Assembly: GCF_018143015.1 (NCBI RefSeq)
Contig: NC_054743.1
Span: forward strand, 39,822,922-39,886,921
DNA length: 64,000 bases
Origin: Lytechinus variegatus
Lineage: Eukaryota; Echinodermata; Echinoidea; Temnopleuroida; Toxopneustidae
Direction of reading: 5' to 3'
Shown here: positions 1 through 12,446 of the stretch, piece by piece
Layout: every line of letters starts with the position of its first letter
Position numbering within the stretch: position 1 is the first letter of the stretch
Position numbers and translations under genes: made by a program
The notes under the pieces: model-generated
Told to the model about the DNA's origin: nothing
What the model saw: only the letters and a program-made list of their open reading frames with translations
Databases searched by the model: none

Positions 1-100
1 ATCTTTGATGGGTTTTCAGCAAACCTTCACCAATCTATTTTTTCTGCTATTTTCACAGTAAACCATTTTTCAGGGCGAATTTCCCCTTCAAAACAGGTCG
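1..100. repeat. Right arm of a TTAA-type foldback element (cut by window edge)
   Basis: The sequence ending in gggcgaatttccccttcaaa resembles the right end near 6600-6638 (TTTGATGG, then a terminal GAA-TTCCCC block). Only one arm is in the window. Confidence 0.4.
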
Positions 101-739
101 ATAGGATGGTACCTAAGAAACACCTACAAATTTAAATCCCTGATTCGCTACACATTTCAAAATTCATGCGGTAACCGTTACCACAGAAACTAGTTAATGA
201 ACCTGATATCCACTTGGACTAGCTGCAATGAGGTATTACACTGAAAAAAAATTAACACTAGTTGCTGTTACTATATCATTTACATTAAACTATAAATGTA
301 TCATATCAATATCTTTTCTATCCATTATGATGTTGAAATATGAAAAAGTTACTTTTATTACAGAACGTTTCGTTATTTTTCTGTTATCCAAGTTATGCAA
401 GTGGTTGAAAGAAATCCCGAACTCGTCTATTTCAGTGTGTTAATGGTAGCGCATATTGGTGTTTACATTAAAACTCGTTTGTCATGAAGTGCTGTTCTAC
501 TATACAAACTAGTCAAGATAAATCCTTTCATCACTTACTAATTGGAATAATTTTGACATGAAAATGTTTGAGTTTAATCATATCGAGGATAAAGTATAGA
601 CCTAAAATTATTTTTTTTTAAATCCAAATAATATCTCATCAGTTTCTAATACTCTTTTTGTCGATAGGAGTCATTCAAGGTCAATAATTATGACTGATAT
701 TAACTGCAAAGGCTCTATCTTTTCCTTGCTGATCTAGGA
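101..739. other. No gene seen
   Basis: AT-rich non-coding sequence between two repeats; only short chance reading frames. It is probably intronic if gene A continues to the left. Confidence 0.5.
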
Positions 740-995
740 TGCCATGACTTTTACCTCCGTCATTTTTACCTCTGCCATTTTTACTTCTGCCATTTTTACC
801 TCTGCCATTATTACCTCTGCCATTTTTACCTCTGCCATTTTTACCTATGCCATTTTGACCTCTGCCATTTTTGCCACTGCCAGTATTACCTCTGCCATTT
901 TGACCTCTGCCATTATTACTTCTGCCATTTTGACCTCTTCCATTTTTACCTTTGCCATTATTACCTCTGTCATTTTTTACCTGGCACCTGCCTTT
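740..995. repeat. 15-bp minisatellite, about 16 imperfect copies
   Basis: Tandem copies of ATTTTTACCTCTGCC with substitutions but almost no length change. Because the period is a multiple of three, both strands stay open: the minus strand (681-1073) reads as a G-K-N-G-R pentapeptide repeat and the plus strand as an I-F-T-S-A repeat. Nothing else supports coding. Confidence 0.85.
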
Positions 996-1090
996 CATGA
1001 CAAAACACTTCAAGTATGTCTTTGTCGAAAATTGGAGAATCAAAACATCAGAGTCGCCTTGGACTCTGGTCAAACGACATATTTCAATTT

Positions 1091-1680
1091 TTTATGGTCT
1101 GGGCTGAAAATATTTATATCTAAAAAATAGAGTAAAATTCACAGAGCAAAGTGCGGAAAATTTCATCCAAATCTGATAACAAATAATGAAGTTATTGAGT
1201 TTTAAAATCTAATAATATTTTTTGAAAACAGTTACATGTATGTGCACATCGTCATGAATATTCATTAGGTGGGCTGATGATGTCACATCCCCACTTTCCC
1301 TTTTCATATGTTATTACATGAAATCATAAATGTTTCATTTTTCATACATGTGTAAATGATGTGTCCCCATTATGATGAAATAAATTGCGGCAATAAACAA
1401 TAACTAATGCACTTAATCAGTTGTCAATCCTGTTGTTTTAGATCTTGGTAGAATTTTTTTGAATAAACCTAATTTCCTGTAATAAAATACAAAAGAACAT
1501 GTGGGGATATGGCATCATCAGCCCACCTAATGAATATTCATAAAGAAATGCCCAGAACTGTTTCACCGGAATAATGCAAATCTTTAAAATTCAATAACTT
1601 TGTTTTCCGATTTTGATCAAATTTTCAGCATACTCTAATTATTATTATATAATTATTTCCAGCCTGGACCGTCCCTTTAA
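1091..1680. mobile_element. Foldback MITE ending in TTAA
   Basis: The arms are inverted copies: GGTCTGGGCTGAAAATATTT near 1096 pairs with the end CAGCCTGGACCGTCCC before TTAA at 1677-1680. Internal blocks ATTCATTAGGTGGGCTGATG (about 1259) and its complement (about 1520) also pair. A better preserved relative lies at 62153-62732. There is no transposase. Confidence 0.7.
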
Positions 1681-1727
1681 CAACTGAAACTTAATACCAA
1701 ACTGTCTTTCCGGTTCACAAATTTTAA

Positions 1728-3517
1728 AGGTCATGGCCACTTCAGAAAAATGTTGATTTGAATCAATAGAGAAAAATGCACAATGCTGAAAGTTTCATCA
1801 AAATCTGATGTAAAATAAGAAAAATATGACATTTCAAGGTTTCGCTTATTTTTAACAAAATAGTTATATCAACAGTGTAGTAAAATAACGAGAAATCGTC
1901 ATTACGGTGTAGCGTTAATTTCGGTGAAAGTTACGTAATCTTCGCACACCGAATTCGCATAGCGGCAGCATGGTCGAGTGATTTTTGTAGCCTGTTATTA
2001 GTCGTTTCGCGCGTATTTGACACACAAGCTTGCACCGTGCAATGATGCACACAGCACCCATGCTCTTGACCGAAGAGACGACCCAACATGCCCAATGAAC
2101 TTACACACAAACGAAGGCCTATACCTCGGCTATCTTTCCTTGTATGCACACGTTAATGCACACACCAAACCCCATCTCCCTGGTATACACATGATACATG
2201 TAATGATAAGCATGATAAGAGAGGATTGAGATGAATGAGGGAAATTGTTCTCTGACCATCGACGTGATCATTGTGAATGTAGGCCTACAAACATGCACGC
2301 TTACTGACCACGGGACCATACAGCCAGTACCAAATTATTCACCGTTTCCCCCTTTTCTGCACTTAACAGTCATAAGCCAAAGGAAAAATAAGGGATATTA
2401 ATGATTCATGCGATATTGGACAAGTCATGTAAGTTTTATAATTTCATCATGTTCATCTGTTTTGTAATTGACGATCCTGATCCTTCACTGTGTCGGTGAA
2501 CTGCATCAAGGACTCATCATTTTTAAATAGTTTTTACTGGTTTTTATTGTACATGTCAATCTTATGTTCCCCGTTGCTATCACCTATGAATATTAATACT
2601 ATAACGAACCTTCAAGTACGACGTTGTGTGCATATTGATCAATATACACTAAGTGTAGAATGAAAGTTTACATATCGGATACAAAAGTTTACGTGAATGA
2701 CGGCTGTCATAAACGCCTATCAGTCGTTTTATTCAGCTCGGCAAAACTGATGTACAGGTTCTTTTGGTAATTTATAACAAAATGCCACGGTAAAAAAAAA
2801 ATCGGCGCGGATAGATCGAATGCTAATAAAGTTGAAAAACAAAGTATCGTACTTTGCAGAAATCCTTTTGTTTTGGGACAAATCGCCGGGAAGGGAAAGA
2901 AGGGGAAGAGCTCGTGGAATCGTTCGCTCTCGCTCGTTTCTCATAGGTTTTGCGTGGAAATCTCCGTGAACCGCTGGCAATGTGCAGCGCTCTCGCTGTT
3001 ATCGATTCACTGTGGTGACCTCATTTTATTACATGTTTGCGTAATGACGATTTCGCGTGATTTTACTACACTGATCAACGAGCCAGTTACATCCAAATGA
3101 GAGAGTCGATGATGTCACTCACTCACTATTTCTTTTGTTTTTTTATTGTTTAAATTATACAATATTTCAATTTTTACGAATTTGACGATTAGGACCTCCT
3201 TGCCTGAAGTACAAAATGTTAAAATAATGGAATTTCACGTGTTCAGGGAGGAAAGAAACTTCATTTCACATAACAATGACGAGAAAATAAACATATTTCA
3301 TATAATAAAATACAAAAGAAATAGTGAGTGATGTCATCGGTTCCTCATTTGCATACCGACCGAAATGTGCATATAACTGTTTTGTAAAATGAAGCGAAAC
3401 TTTAAAATGCCATAACTTTTCTGATTTTACATCCGATTTTGATGAAATTTTACTGTTATGCTTTTTGAATTTTTCTCGTTTTATTCAAATCAAGTTTTTG
3501 TTGGGTGGACTTGTCCT
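1728..3517. mobile_element. TTAA-flanked foldback element, about 1.8 kb, composite
   Basis: TTAA sits at 1724-1727 and 3518-3521. The two ends are inverted relatives for over 150 bases (AAAATCTGATGTAAAATAAG near 1800 against its complement near 3420). A second pairing joins 1877-1902 with 3038-3077, and 3100-3150 pairs with about 3300-3350, so at least two foldbacks are nested or rearranged. No coding capacity was recognised. TTAA target preference suggests a Kolobok- or piggyBac-type mobiliser. Confidence 0.55.
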
Positions 3518-3559
3518 TTAAGGAAAGACCTACCAGCTGATCATTGTCATTTTGACGGG

Positions 3560-4660
3560 CATTTTCGATACATTTACTGTCACCTTTTGATGATCATGAT
3601 GATTTACACGTTAATATTGTTAAGTTACTCATGAGTATACCTATGAAAATAAACACCCATGGATCATATGGCATCATATATTGGACTGGGCAAAATTGTG
3701 GGTCCAAGACATTTGCTCCGGTGACAACTGATCCGCTGTAAATTCCAAACACTAATGGAATCGCCAACCTCAACCCTGCATTTAACACTATACCCTACAA
3801 TAAACCTAACTCGACACCTAAAATAAACCCTATTACAGTCCTAACCCTAACACTATATCTTGGACGAAATAATGCCCGGAGCGATAGTTGCAGGAGCCAG
3901 TGTCGTGTCACCAAATATATGACGTATTAAATTTCATTATTTCGGGGTGCTCTGGAACAAGGTTCCTTGAGAAACAACCGAATATCTCTATCCATACAAA
4001 GCAACCTGTGATTATGTATGATTTACTGGCTATTTAACGTGTAAGTATGCCATAAAGACTAATAAAAATCTAATCATTATGATAATACGTGCATTTAATT
4101 CTCCTGCGAGAAAACTGCTGAATCAGACAGTTTCCGTGCGATAATATTTCAACAAAAGGTTTTGGATCAACAGGAAGTTTAAAAAGAATTTAATGAGAGG
4201 GTCGTACCATAAAAATTGTGCGTTTTATCGCCTTTTAAGGTGTTTGACTGTTAGTCTTCATTTATTTTACGTACACCCTACAATTTGCTTACCAATAGAA
4301 TATTATCGCATGTAAACCGTTATGAGTCCCATTTTCATAATTTTGTTCTCCTTGAAACGGAAGCAGAATATGATACATAAAACAAGTGCCCTTAAAAATA
4401 TTTATAGCCATACAATTTATAGAGCAGTAAATACTTATTCCTACTCCTTGGGTCATGCATGAGCGTTCGTGTCAGAGAAGTTACACTTTTATCATGTTTA
4501 TGTATCAATATTAGTGTATTTCGGGGAAACATTTAACATCGAATCTGAAGGGATTTGGCGCCTGAAATATTTGGGCCAAAACACGCACTAGGACCTATTA
4601 TCATTATATACGTCATTAGTTATATTAATCATGATTATAATTGCTTATATCGCTAAACAC
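3560..4660. other. No gene seen; degraded repeat around 3690-3960
   Basis: Two short inverted blocks (GACATTTGCTCCGGTGACAAC-like near 3708 and GGAGCGATAGTTGCAGGAGC near 3878) suggest an old MITE. The rest is AT-rich without recognisable content. Confidence 0.35.
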
Positions 4661-4690
4661 TTTCTTTATCAGAAGTCTCTAAGTGCTATA

Positions 4691-5682
4691 CAGTGCGTAT
4701 CAAAAAAAGTTTGCACTTTGAAAAAAATCCTGTAAAATCATATATTTGAAATATCCTGAAGATTTTTTTTTTCATTTTAACATTGGTACAGATCCATTTA
4801 TGCAAATGACGATATAGCTGTCGAAAAATATTTCCGCTTGAGTGAGCAACACTTACTTTTGAAAAGTTAGTGAAAAATGATTTGCGCAGAACTTTGAAAT
4901 AGTTATGGAAATAAAAGTAGACCTTAATCATGAAGAACTCATGGAATTCAGCTAGTAAAATTGATTTGAAAATATCTTCTACTTTGTTTGACTTGTTTCC
5001 TTTGCCCAAAACACTTCGAAGAGTGCATTTCGCCCCATCCCACTCCCCCACACACCGAGGCCATCGTGACGATATTTGCTTTACACTGAGCTGTGATTTA
5101 CATGGAATGGCTTAAGCTTGATTTTCATTTTGTTAATCATTGCTAAGCTTGGGGGAAAAGTGTGGAGAAACAATTATTAAATGAAAAATGAAATGTAAAC
5201 CCACTTTAAATGATAAAAACTTAGTGAAAAAATGCTGGAGATGTCTGATATAAACTTTTTTTTAGATTAAGTTATGTCCTCAGAACCTGCTGGCACAAAT
5301 AGGGTAAAGGTTGCGCTTACTAAGTGTTGAAATTTCAATTTGGGTGGCAAAATCGTTACAAAATGCTTGAATGTATCCGTTTTATTTCAATTGACTAAAA
5401 GTGCAAGGAAAATGTATGATAAATCTTTCGCAGTGTAAGTTTGATTTCGCCCTTTCCCCTTGACACAGCATGAAAACGAGCATTTCTGCGCAAACAAATT
5501 TCTGCGAGCTTTACAGAAATGGACAGTGCTCACTCAAGTGTAACATTCTGACAAAACTTTTATTTTCATTGGATAGGTGAGACCCAAACCCAAGATTATA
5601 TGTGAAAAAATTACCCATATGTTGTATATTTTGTAATCCCCAGGGCTTTTTCAAAGTGTAAACTTTTTTTTGATACGCAATG
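4691..5682. mobile_element. Tc1/mariner-like foldback, 992 bp, TA flanks
   Basis: The left end CAGTGCGTATCAAAAAAAGT and the right end complement CATTGCGTATCAAAAAAAAG are inverted, continue as TTTGCACTTTGAAAAA, and are flanked by TA on both sides. No transposase is present, so it would be non-autonomous. Confidence 0.75.
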
Positions 5683-5896
5683 TACAGCAATAGCATGTAA
5701 TTACGCTGGCTTTATTTTATTGGAACAGTCATTATTCGGAATTATCCGTATCATCGAATTATTACAAAATTTCAACGAGACTTAGACTTTTTCGGGGCCT
5801 TTTGATAAATGTGAGAGAAACAGAGACAATGTCTAGGAATACTAGCTTTTGACAGTCATGGCAGTTGCTTATCAACCATAGCAATTTGTAGTAGTG

Positions 5897-6640
5897 TTAA
5901 AGAGGAAGTTCATCCTGAAGAAAAGAAGAAAAGTTTGTTAAAAACAGAAATAACAACAACAAAATATTGAAGATTTGAAGGAAATCCGTACAAGATTTAG
6001 AAAATTATTAGAATTCTAAATTTTGGATTTGTGACGTCATAAATGAGCAGCTGCCCATATGTCATGTATTATATAATGCACGAATTTCAGATTTTTAATG
6101 GTTCCTGATGGTTTATGCCTGTTTTCTTTTCGTGATCGGGTGTGATATGATTTGTCTGTTGATATACAAAAGGTACAGTAGGGGAGACCGGGGTTAGTTG
6201 GAACATGGGGTAAGTTGAAACAAAGTACTTTTCTTAAATGCCTGTAAAATAAATTTATGCAATACTGCCCTCAATTTATTGCAATAATGATTCAACACTG
6301 CTGTATTATTAATAGCAATAAATTGAGGGCAGTATTGCATAAATTTATTTTACAGGCTTTAAAGAAAATTTCAATGTTTCAGCTTACCCCATGTTCCAAC
6401 TAACCCCGGTCTCCCCATAAACCATTTTCAATTTTTGAGAAAATGACATTTCTTTGATCTCTTACCATTCGTGATGTGTAGGAATGCTGCTCGCATATGA
6501 CGTCACAAATCAAATACTCAAATTCTAAGAATTCTTAAATTCTTTGATGGATTTTTCTCAAAACTTCGGCAATACTTCATATTATTTTTTTCTTATATTT
6601 TTACAATAAACTTTTTGTCAAGGTGAACTTCCCCCTTCAG
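5897..6640. mobile_element. TTAA-type foldback next to gene A exon 2
   Basis: The left end is TTAAAGAGGAAGTTCATCC (5897) and the right end GGTGAACTTCCCCCTT (about 6622-6637). Internal blocks near 6010-6045 (GTGACGTCATAAATGAGCAG) pair with about 6485-6515. Another MITE (6181-6416) is inserted between the arms. The right end stops next to the donor of gene A exon 2. Confidence 0.65.
6181..6416. mobile_element. Palindromic MITE, 236 bp, nested
   Basis: GGGGAGACCGGGGTTAGTTG at 6181 is repeated inverted to 6416, and the arms extend through GAACATGGGGTAAGTTGAAAC and a long AT-rich stem (CTGTAAAATAAATTTATGCA). The two arms cover almost the whole element. Confidence 0.9.
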
Positions 6641-6647
6641 TACTCAC

Positions 6648-6923
6648 GTCTGTCACTATGGAAGATTTGTATTGACTGGTATCATAGACCCATCCCTGAT
6701 CACATGGGATAATGTGCGGTAGTGATTCGGTGCTGTAATTGGACGGATCCATCCCAGGCCAGAATCCCACTCCTGACACATTATATTTCTCACATTGTGC
6801 GTAGATCAGCTTTCCATCTGATGTATAGTTCGCAGGGATGCTTGCATTCTTCTTGGCAATCTGGCAATCTTGCAGATCTAATCCAGAACCCTCACAAGCT
6901 TCCAAAAATGACCCATCTTGAGT
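6648..6923 (-). CDS. Gene A exon 2: SLC22 large extracellular loop
   Basis: 276 nt, 92 codons, acceptor ctttccacag, donor gtgagt, phase 0. It reads TQDGSFLEACEGSGLDLQDC, has four N-glycosylation sequons (NAS, NYT, NVS, NYS) and ends SSIVTD. Nearly the whole exon aligns with gene B exon 2 without gaps after the first few residues. The right end of a foldback transposon stops about 10 bases into the following intron. Confidence 0.9.
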
Positions 6924-7009
6924 CTGTGGAAAGAGAACGAGATTAAAAATGGAACTGTTTATCACAAAACTTTCCAGAAATAAACGAAAATCAAACAAGC
7001 ATAAAGCAT

Positions 7010-7535
7010 GATGCTCAACATTTAACCAAAATTAGATGTAAAAATGAGAAAGTTTGGACATTTTAAAATTCTTCTTATTTTTTATGAACAGTTAACATGG
7101 TTGCCTTCTCCTCAGAGTAATATTCAAGCGAGAAAGTAGACATGGTAGATGAAATTGCCCATAATTTATTGTAAAAACAAATACAATGTAATTTCTTTTC
7201 GCGCATTTGACAATAACGAGACTCTTCATCAAATCACAATAGATTCAATCGAGGTGATTCCTCTTCGTCACGGTGAAATCAAACTTAGTTTCGAATATCC
7301 ACGTGGAGAAAACCGAAATGTTCAACATTTGTATGTAAAAAAAGAAAGAAAAAGAACAGTTTGTGGGTGACGCCATCGGTTACCTCATTAGCATATTGAT
7401 GATTATGCATATTACTGTTTGGAAAATAAAGTGAGATTATCTTATATCCAGTTTTGATTATTTTTTCAGTGTTATACGTTTTCATGATTATTTCAAATCA
7501 TCTTTTTGCTGGGGATGAACTTGCCCTTTGAATAC
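7010..7535. mobile_element. Degraded foldback of the TTAA type in gene A intron 1
   Basis: The right end CTGGGGATGAACTTGCCCTTTGA (7511-7533) and the inner ATGACGCCATCGG/CCTCATTAGCATAT block match neighbours at 3330-3520. The left arm near 7020-7100 is weak. Confidence 0.45.
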
Positions 7536-8820
7536 TGCGTTAAATAGGGCACTTTACACGTAATCACGAAGATTCAAGGTAAGCTCCGGCATTAAACTAT
7601 TTTAATTGGAAAGGCAGGTCTTGTGTTATCATTTTAATAAAATTTGATTTATGTTGGCATAATCAACGATAAATTAAAATTGTGTTTAGACAGTCAGAAT
7701 AATAGAGTGCAAGGGTTACGCGTTGCCAACTTACATCAGTGTCGAAATAAGATGGTAGATATAATAATTCACTTTTGCGAGGGAAGCGGTGACCTTTGCC
7801 GTTATTGTTGCATTATTCTATGTCTGTTGGCCAATGATATTCTGAGCACTATGAGAGAGATAAGGGCGGGGGGGGGGGTCTGTGAAGTAATACATATTTC
7901 GTTTATACCACTTCGAATTACACTACGGCGGACATAATTCCGCCAGGAAACTACCTTATTCCAAAGGCGAGCAAAAGCTACTTTCAATAGGTTATACAAT
8001 GGGCCAGGCTCGTTGCTACGTTGGTGCATAAATTGTATTTTGTTGGGCATACATTAAGTATTTAGAAATTACCATTAAAAAAGCATTCCAACCGATTGGT
8101 CTATTTCTGCAACTGCCATTCGTGACAGTACCGGAGTATTTTCCGGGGCCGCTAAGTCACTGAGTGACAGCCCAAAGTAGATCTAATGCTAATGAAGGGG
8201 GTCCAATTATGCTAATGAAGGGGGTCCAATTTTGTTTCTTATGTCTATGAAAACCTGACAAAGGTGGATGGAAATGAACTAAGATAATATTTAACAGACA
8301 TGCATGTATTCAGATTTTTGCTTCAAATTTCGATACTCTCCTCCGATATTTGATGTGATTATATTCAAAGAAAAGCGAGAACAGACTTTTCCATTATTTA
8401 GTTGTAAATTTCTTATTTTCTTGCACAATTATTTCCACAAAAATTAAAGATAACCTGAATGAGCCAAAAAGAATACCCGATACTCGCTTAAGTGAAATCC
8501 TGACGTATTTTTTAATTTAAATTTGCAATAAATGTCATTGTTGTTAATTTATTCATTATGTTTTACTTCCTTAACTTACTCTCACCCCGTGGTATTTTTC
8601 TTCCAAATTCCTTTGATTTTCCCATGGGCCCTCTTCCTTGATAATTTCTTCTATATTCTTGCCAATAAAGGCATGAGTAGACCTTCATTATGCCTTTGAT
8701 AATCTTTTCATTTCAGTCAAAATGTAAATAGGATGACATACATTTCGAGCAATGAAATTAGTTTGCTTTATGTATCATCAAACATTTTTATAAAACTCTC
8801 TTTTTAAGTACGAAATTTCG
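7536..8820. other. Gene A intron 1, nothing recognised
   Basis: AT-rich intron. A small direct repeat of GCTAATGAAGGGGGTCCAAT occurs at about 8187 and 8212, and there is a poly-G run near 7868. Confidence 0.5.
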
Positions 8821-8927
8821 TACGATGATTATGTTGGAAACGTAATGTGAAAAAAAATGCGTTCGCAATGACGGAAGGGAACATACCCCCGTTTTGAAAA
8901 AAAAGGAGAAAATAAACCCTCTCTTAC

Positions 8928-9080
8928 CTCACACCAGTGATCAACGTTCGGTGTAAAGAAAACAATAATCATCGACGCATAGGAAGAGAAGAAGACCACG
9001 GTGCTGGTGATTGCAAACACCCTCCTCTGGTAGGGACCAAACTCACCAACTTCCCGTAGAAGGTCGTCAAGTTTAAACAT
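8928..9080 (-). CDS. Gene A exon 1: SLC22 transporter N terminus (partial gene)
   Basis: 51 codons from ATG at 9080 to HWCE, then the donor gtaaga, phase 0. It encodes KLDDLLREVGEFGPYQRR and helix 1, close to gene B exon 1. An upstream in-frame ATG at 9116 would add 12 residues, but homology with B and C favours 9080. Exons 3 onward are not seen in 1-6640. They may lie left of the window, or this may be a truncated duplicate. Confidence 0.88.
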
Positions 9081-9119
9081 AATTGAAATACTTTGTAATG
9101 AAGTGGAGAGATGCAACTA

Positions 9120-9800
9120 AACTAGATCCCTTGATGATCTACATGCACCAGTATCCAAAGACAAAAGTTTGGCATCTCTCGAGAGAGAATTGTATGAAAA
9201 TTATGTTTATGAGCGAATGAGTTGTTTCACGGAAGTAAGCTCTATTCCTTCCCCTAGGTCTTTCTGGGAGCTTCAAGTTATTGGCCTACATCATTTAATT
9301 CTCTTGAACTTTGGTATTGTGCGTGTTCCGACTGGGTCAATATTATCAAAACTTGTTTCGCACAATGCGACTGAAATTTGATTCATCTGGTTTCAGAATG
9401 TTTCAATGTGAACTTTCGTCCCCCATATGATAAGATTTCTTTCATTCTTTTTTAAATACAAAAACAGGCAGTGACATTAAAGTAACCTGCAGCGCAGTAA
9501 TACTAGTTTAGATTTACCTTTAGTTTTATGTGGACCATCAGCATGGGCGAAAATAACTATCAATTTCGTAATTGTAGTGACCATGGTTCTGAAGATACAG
9601 TTTAGTACGCTTCTGCTGTAATAAGCTTAGTCCTGAAAAGGTATGCCAGGTTGTTAATTGTAGAGAGAAATATATGTTGCTATGTCAGTAAATATTTGAA
9701 ACCCCTTGTCGAAACAATATCATTACTATATATTTTTAAATTATTATTACTATGCAGTTCTTAATTTCTCTTCTTTTTCTTTAACAAAGGAGGCGAGTTT
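9120..9800. other. Upstream region of gene A; no promoter motif certain
   Basis: No canonical TATA box plus initiator could be assigned. A first non-coding exon is possible but cannot be seen. Confidence 0.35.
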
Positions 9801-9829
9801 CCTGTAATTTTACTATTTGTTGTCTTTAT

Positions 9830-10400
9830 GAGTGTTATGTATTAGGTACTGGAGCCTGGCGAGTACACATGCTATTAATAGGAATGTGGAGGCATGCTCT
9901 TGCTGTTGTCTAGTGCATTTCTCCTTATTTCATTTCATTGTTACTTTTCGGGCTCTAGTACCTCACACAAATCTAAGTTATTTTTGTGCTATATTATGTC
10001 AAGCATTACAAACATTCCTTAATCAGTCCGGCATGGGTATTCAAATTCTTTCTAATACCCGTCTTTATTTCTTTTACTGTATCTTGCCTGGCGTTACATA
10101 CTTTTTAGAATGTTTGTCAATGTGTTTTATTTGAATTTTAATAATGTGCAATTTTATTTATCGAATGTGCAATATTCTCTCAACGGTTTTTCCATGAGGG
10201 CTCGCATGCCTCTGGGCAATAGTACTGAATTTCACTTTTGCGAGCCCTGGCCCACGGAAAAACCGTTTTCTTACTCTTTTCTTTTTCATTTCTACTTTAT
10301 CTATATTTAATTATTCAATTTCAAATTGTATTTATGTAATTGCATTGTACAATTTTTGTATGTTTTTATGGCCAAATAAATAATAATAATATTAATAACA
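9830..10400 (+). repeat. Possible LINE 3' end with AATAATA tail
   Basis: A T-rich stretch runs into GGCCAAATAAATAATAATAAT at about 10370-10390, the form of a non-LTR element 3' end. It contains an imperfect hairpin at 10182-10267 (ACGGTTTTTCC...GGAAAAACCGT, with inner GGGCTCGCA...TGCGAGCCC). Confidence 0.4.
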
Positions 10401-11470
10401 AACACCATCCAAACTTTATCGGTCTCTGAGTGTAGCTATTTTTATTGTGTATATTTTCAGAGGGGGTGGTTCTCCCATGGACATTCATATTATCGAATAG
10501 TCAATGAATTCACTAACATGTGGCCTTCACTGTGCTCTGAATAACATTCTCTTCATATTTGCATACTTTCATCTTATCGTGTTCCGGCGTCAATAAGGCC
10601 GTGAGTTGAAAGAAGCAGTTCGGGATAAGACATTGATATTGCACAAACTGTATGCGCAGAAGATAATAAATCACTTAAATCCTGGAATATCAATTTGCAG
10701 TTCTGTTTACCTTTGACAATCTCAGGTCCTTGTGTTTTATTTGGGAAAATATATGCATATTTTAATATAGAGGCAATATTTTGATTGATTTTCTAATATT
10801 TATAATCCTAGTTTTCGAATTTTCCTCCTAATGTTGCAAAGATACATGGCTCATATCATGTAGAGAGCATTTCTTATGTTATTAAGGTCATTATGTGTAT
10901 GCGGAAGTGTGCGGACCAAATGATAGCATATTTTTTTTGTCACCCAATCGTCTGCTTCTTAATTTTGCTGCTTCAAATCTGAGGCATGTGGATTTAAAAG
11001 CATTTTTTAACACTGGGCATCAGCCGGCAAAACCAAAACCAAGAATGCTATCCCTTTGCAAATAAGATACGCTTTAGTAGTCGCTATTGTCAAACACCTG
11101 TATGCACATAATCACCAGGCGGCGGATCCCCTTCGATCAAAGAAATGATAGCGTTGAAGTCCATCTCTAATAGCTCCATGAACGGGATATATCCCGATAA
11201 TGCCCCATTTGCATTTTGTTTTATGATCATCATTCATGTCGCAAGAGGACGGCAGTCGTATTTTCTTTTGTCCTTCCATGGAAACAGACATCTGATTGAG
11301 CAAACTTGTTTGATTATTGGAACGCAAATCCCCATGCATGCCAGTTTTTAAACTCGCTGAGTAACACAGTGCATCTGCTACATGAAGGATATTGATCAAT
11401 ACCTATACAGTAGAGGATAAAATGCCAAAAAATTATTTAGTATTGATATTCTCGATTGCATAAACAGTCT
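10400..11470. other. No gene seen
   Basis: Mixed non-coding sequence. The longest open stretch (11112-11399, minus) has no recognisable domain or codon pattern. Confidence 0.4.
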
Positions 11471-11476
11471 GTAAGG

Positions 11477-12247
11477 CCCGGTCACATATTATAGCCTGAC
11501 GCAAGGCCCACGCGTTAGATTTTAGTCAAAAGTGTGGACAAAATGATCGGTGCATCGTTGTACGCCCCACTCTGGTAAGGAATCTGGGAAAGGCGCTAAC
11601 GGGCTTGCAACGAATGCATCACGCGTTGCCGACGTGTTGCGTGTATACATGTATTGGGCGCGTACAGACCGTACATAGATCGCATTTTTTTCTAGAACTC
11701 CCAAAGGTTCTTTTAGAAAACGATCAATATGAGCCTCAATTTGTCATCATCCATGAGGGCTGGATGAAAAGTGACGAGGAAGGTGGTGCTTGGCGCGCTT
11801 ATAATTATACCTCGCCATGAGTACACGATAGGCACACGCCACTAGGAACACACAAGAAGAACGTTGAGTGCGCTAGAGGGCCCGATCAGCAATCACTCAA
11901 CTCGCTGCACATTCACTGGGAAAGCGGTAAAAGCACGTTATACCCCTTTTCCACTAGGGCCAGGACAGCGTCAGGACAAGGCGCGGAATGTAATAATTGC
12001 AATCCGCAACCCTTCCGCAACCTGTCCGGACATTCCTGGGAGTGTCCGCACGCTGTCCTAAACCCTTCCTGGTGTTCGGGAAATCAAAATTTGTCCGCAT
12101 CCAAATTTTGGTCTCGACCAAAATTTCGACGCGGATATTGAATTCCTGACACCTTCGGGACCTTGTCCTTACGATGTCTTGATGATGTCCCGCCCTTCCT
12201 AAACCCTTCCGCGTCTTCCGGAAGCCATCCGCGATCAGGTCAGCTCA
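11477..12247. mobile_element. Degraded DNA transposon sequence
   Basis: GGCCCGGTCACA after TAA at 11477 has the look of a terminus related to the GGGACCGGGCC end at about 35882. The rest is GC-richer than its surroundings and full of TCCGCA/CCTTCC words that reappear inverted in the 42-bp repeat after 12447. No matching second terminus was found. Confidence 0.35.
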
Positions 12248-12419
12248 GGTGGGTGTTTCATAAAGCTGCTCGTAAGTTAAGAGCGACTTTAAGAACGACT
12301 GGTGATCCTTTTTTGTGATAAATGACGGTTCACCATTATATTTTTAGCGCGTAAGAAAGGTTCACCAGTCGTTCTTAAAGTCGCTCTTAACTTACGAACA
12401 GCTTTATGAAACACCCACC
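12248..12419. mobile_element. Hairpin MITE, 172 bp
   Basis: Inverted ends GGTGGGTGTTTCATAAAGCT and its complement continue through CGTAAGTTAAGAGCGACTTT and AAGAACGACTGGTGA, leaving a short loop. It is inserted inside the GC-richer segment around it. Confidence 0.9.
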
Positions 12420-12446
12420 GGTAGCAAAGAAGAAGCCATGCCGAAT

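Noticed and set aside
3594..3788. 64-codon minus frame as gene A exon 3
   Set aside because: No FDLVC or GxxxDxxGR text, no matching phase; sequence resembles an old MITE.
3830..3855. Interstitial telomere repeat (CCTAACCCTAAC)
   Set aside because: Only two units in a degenerate stretch; too short.
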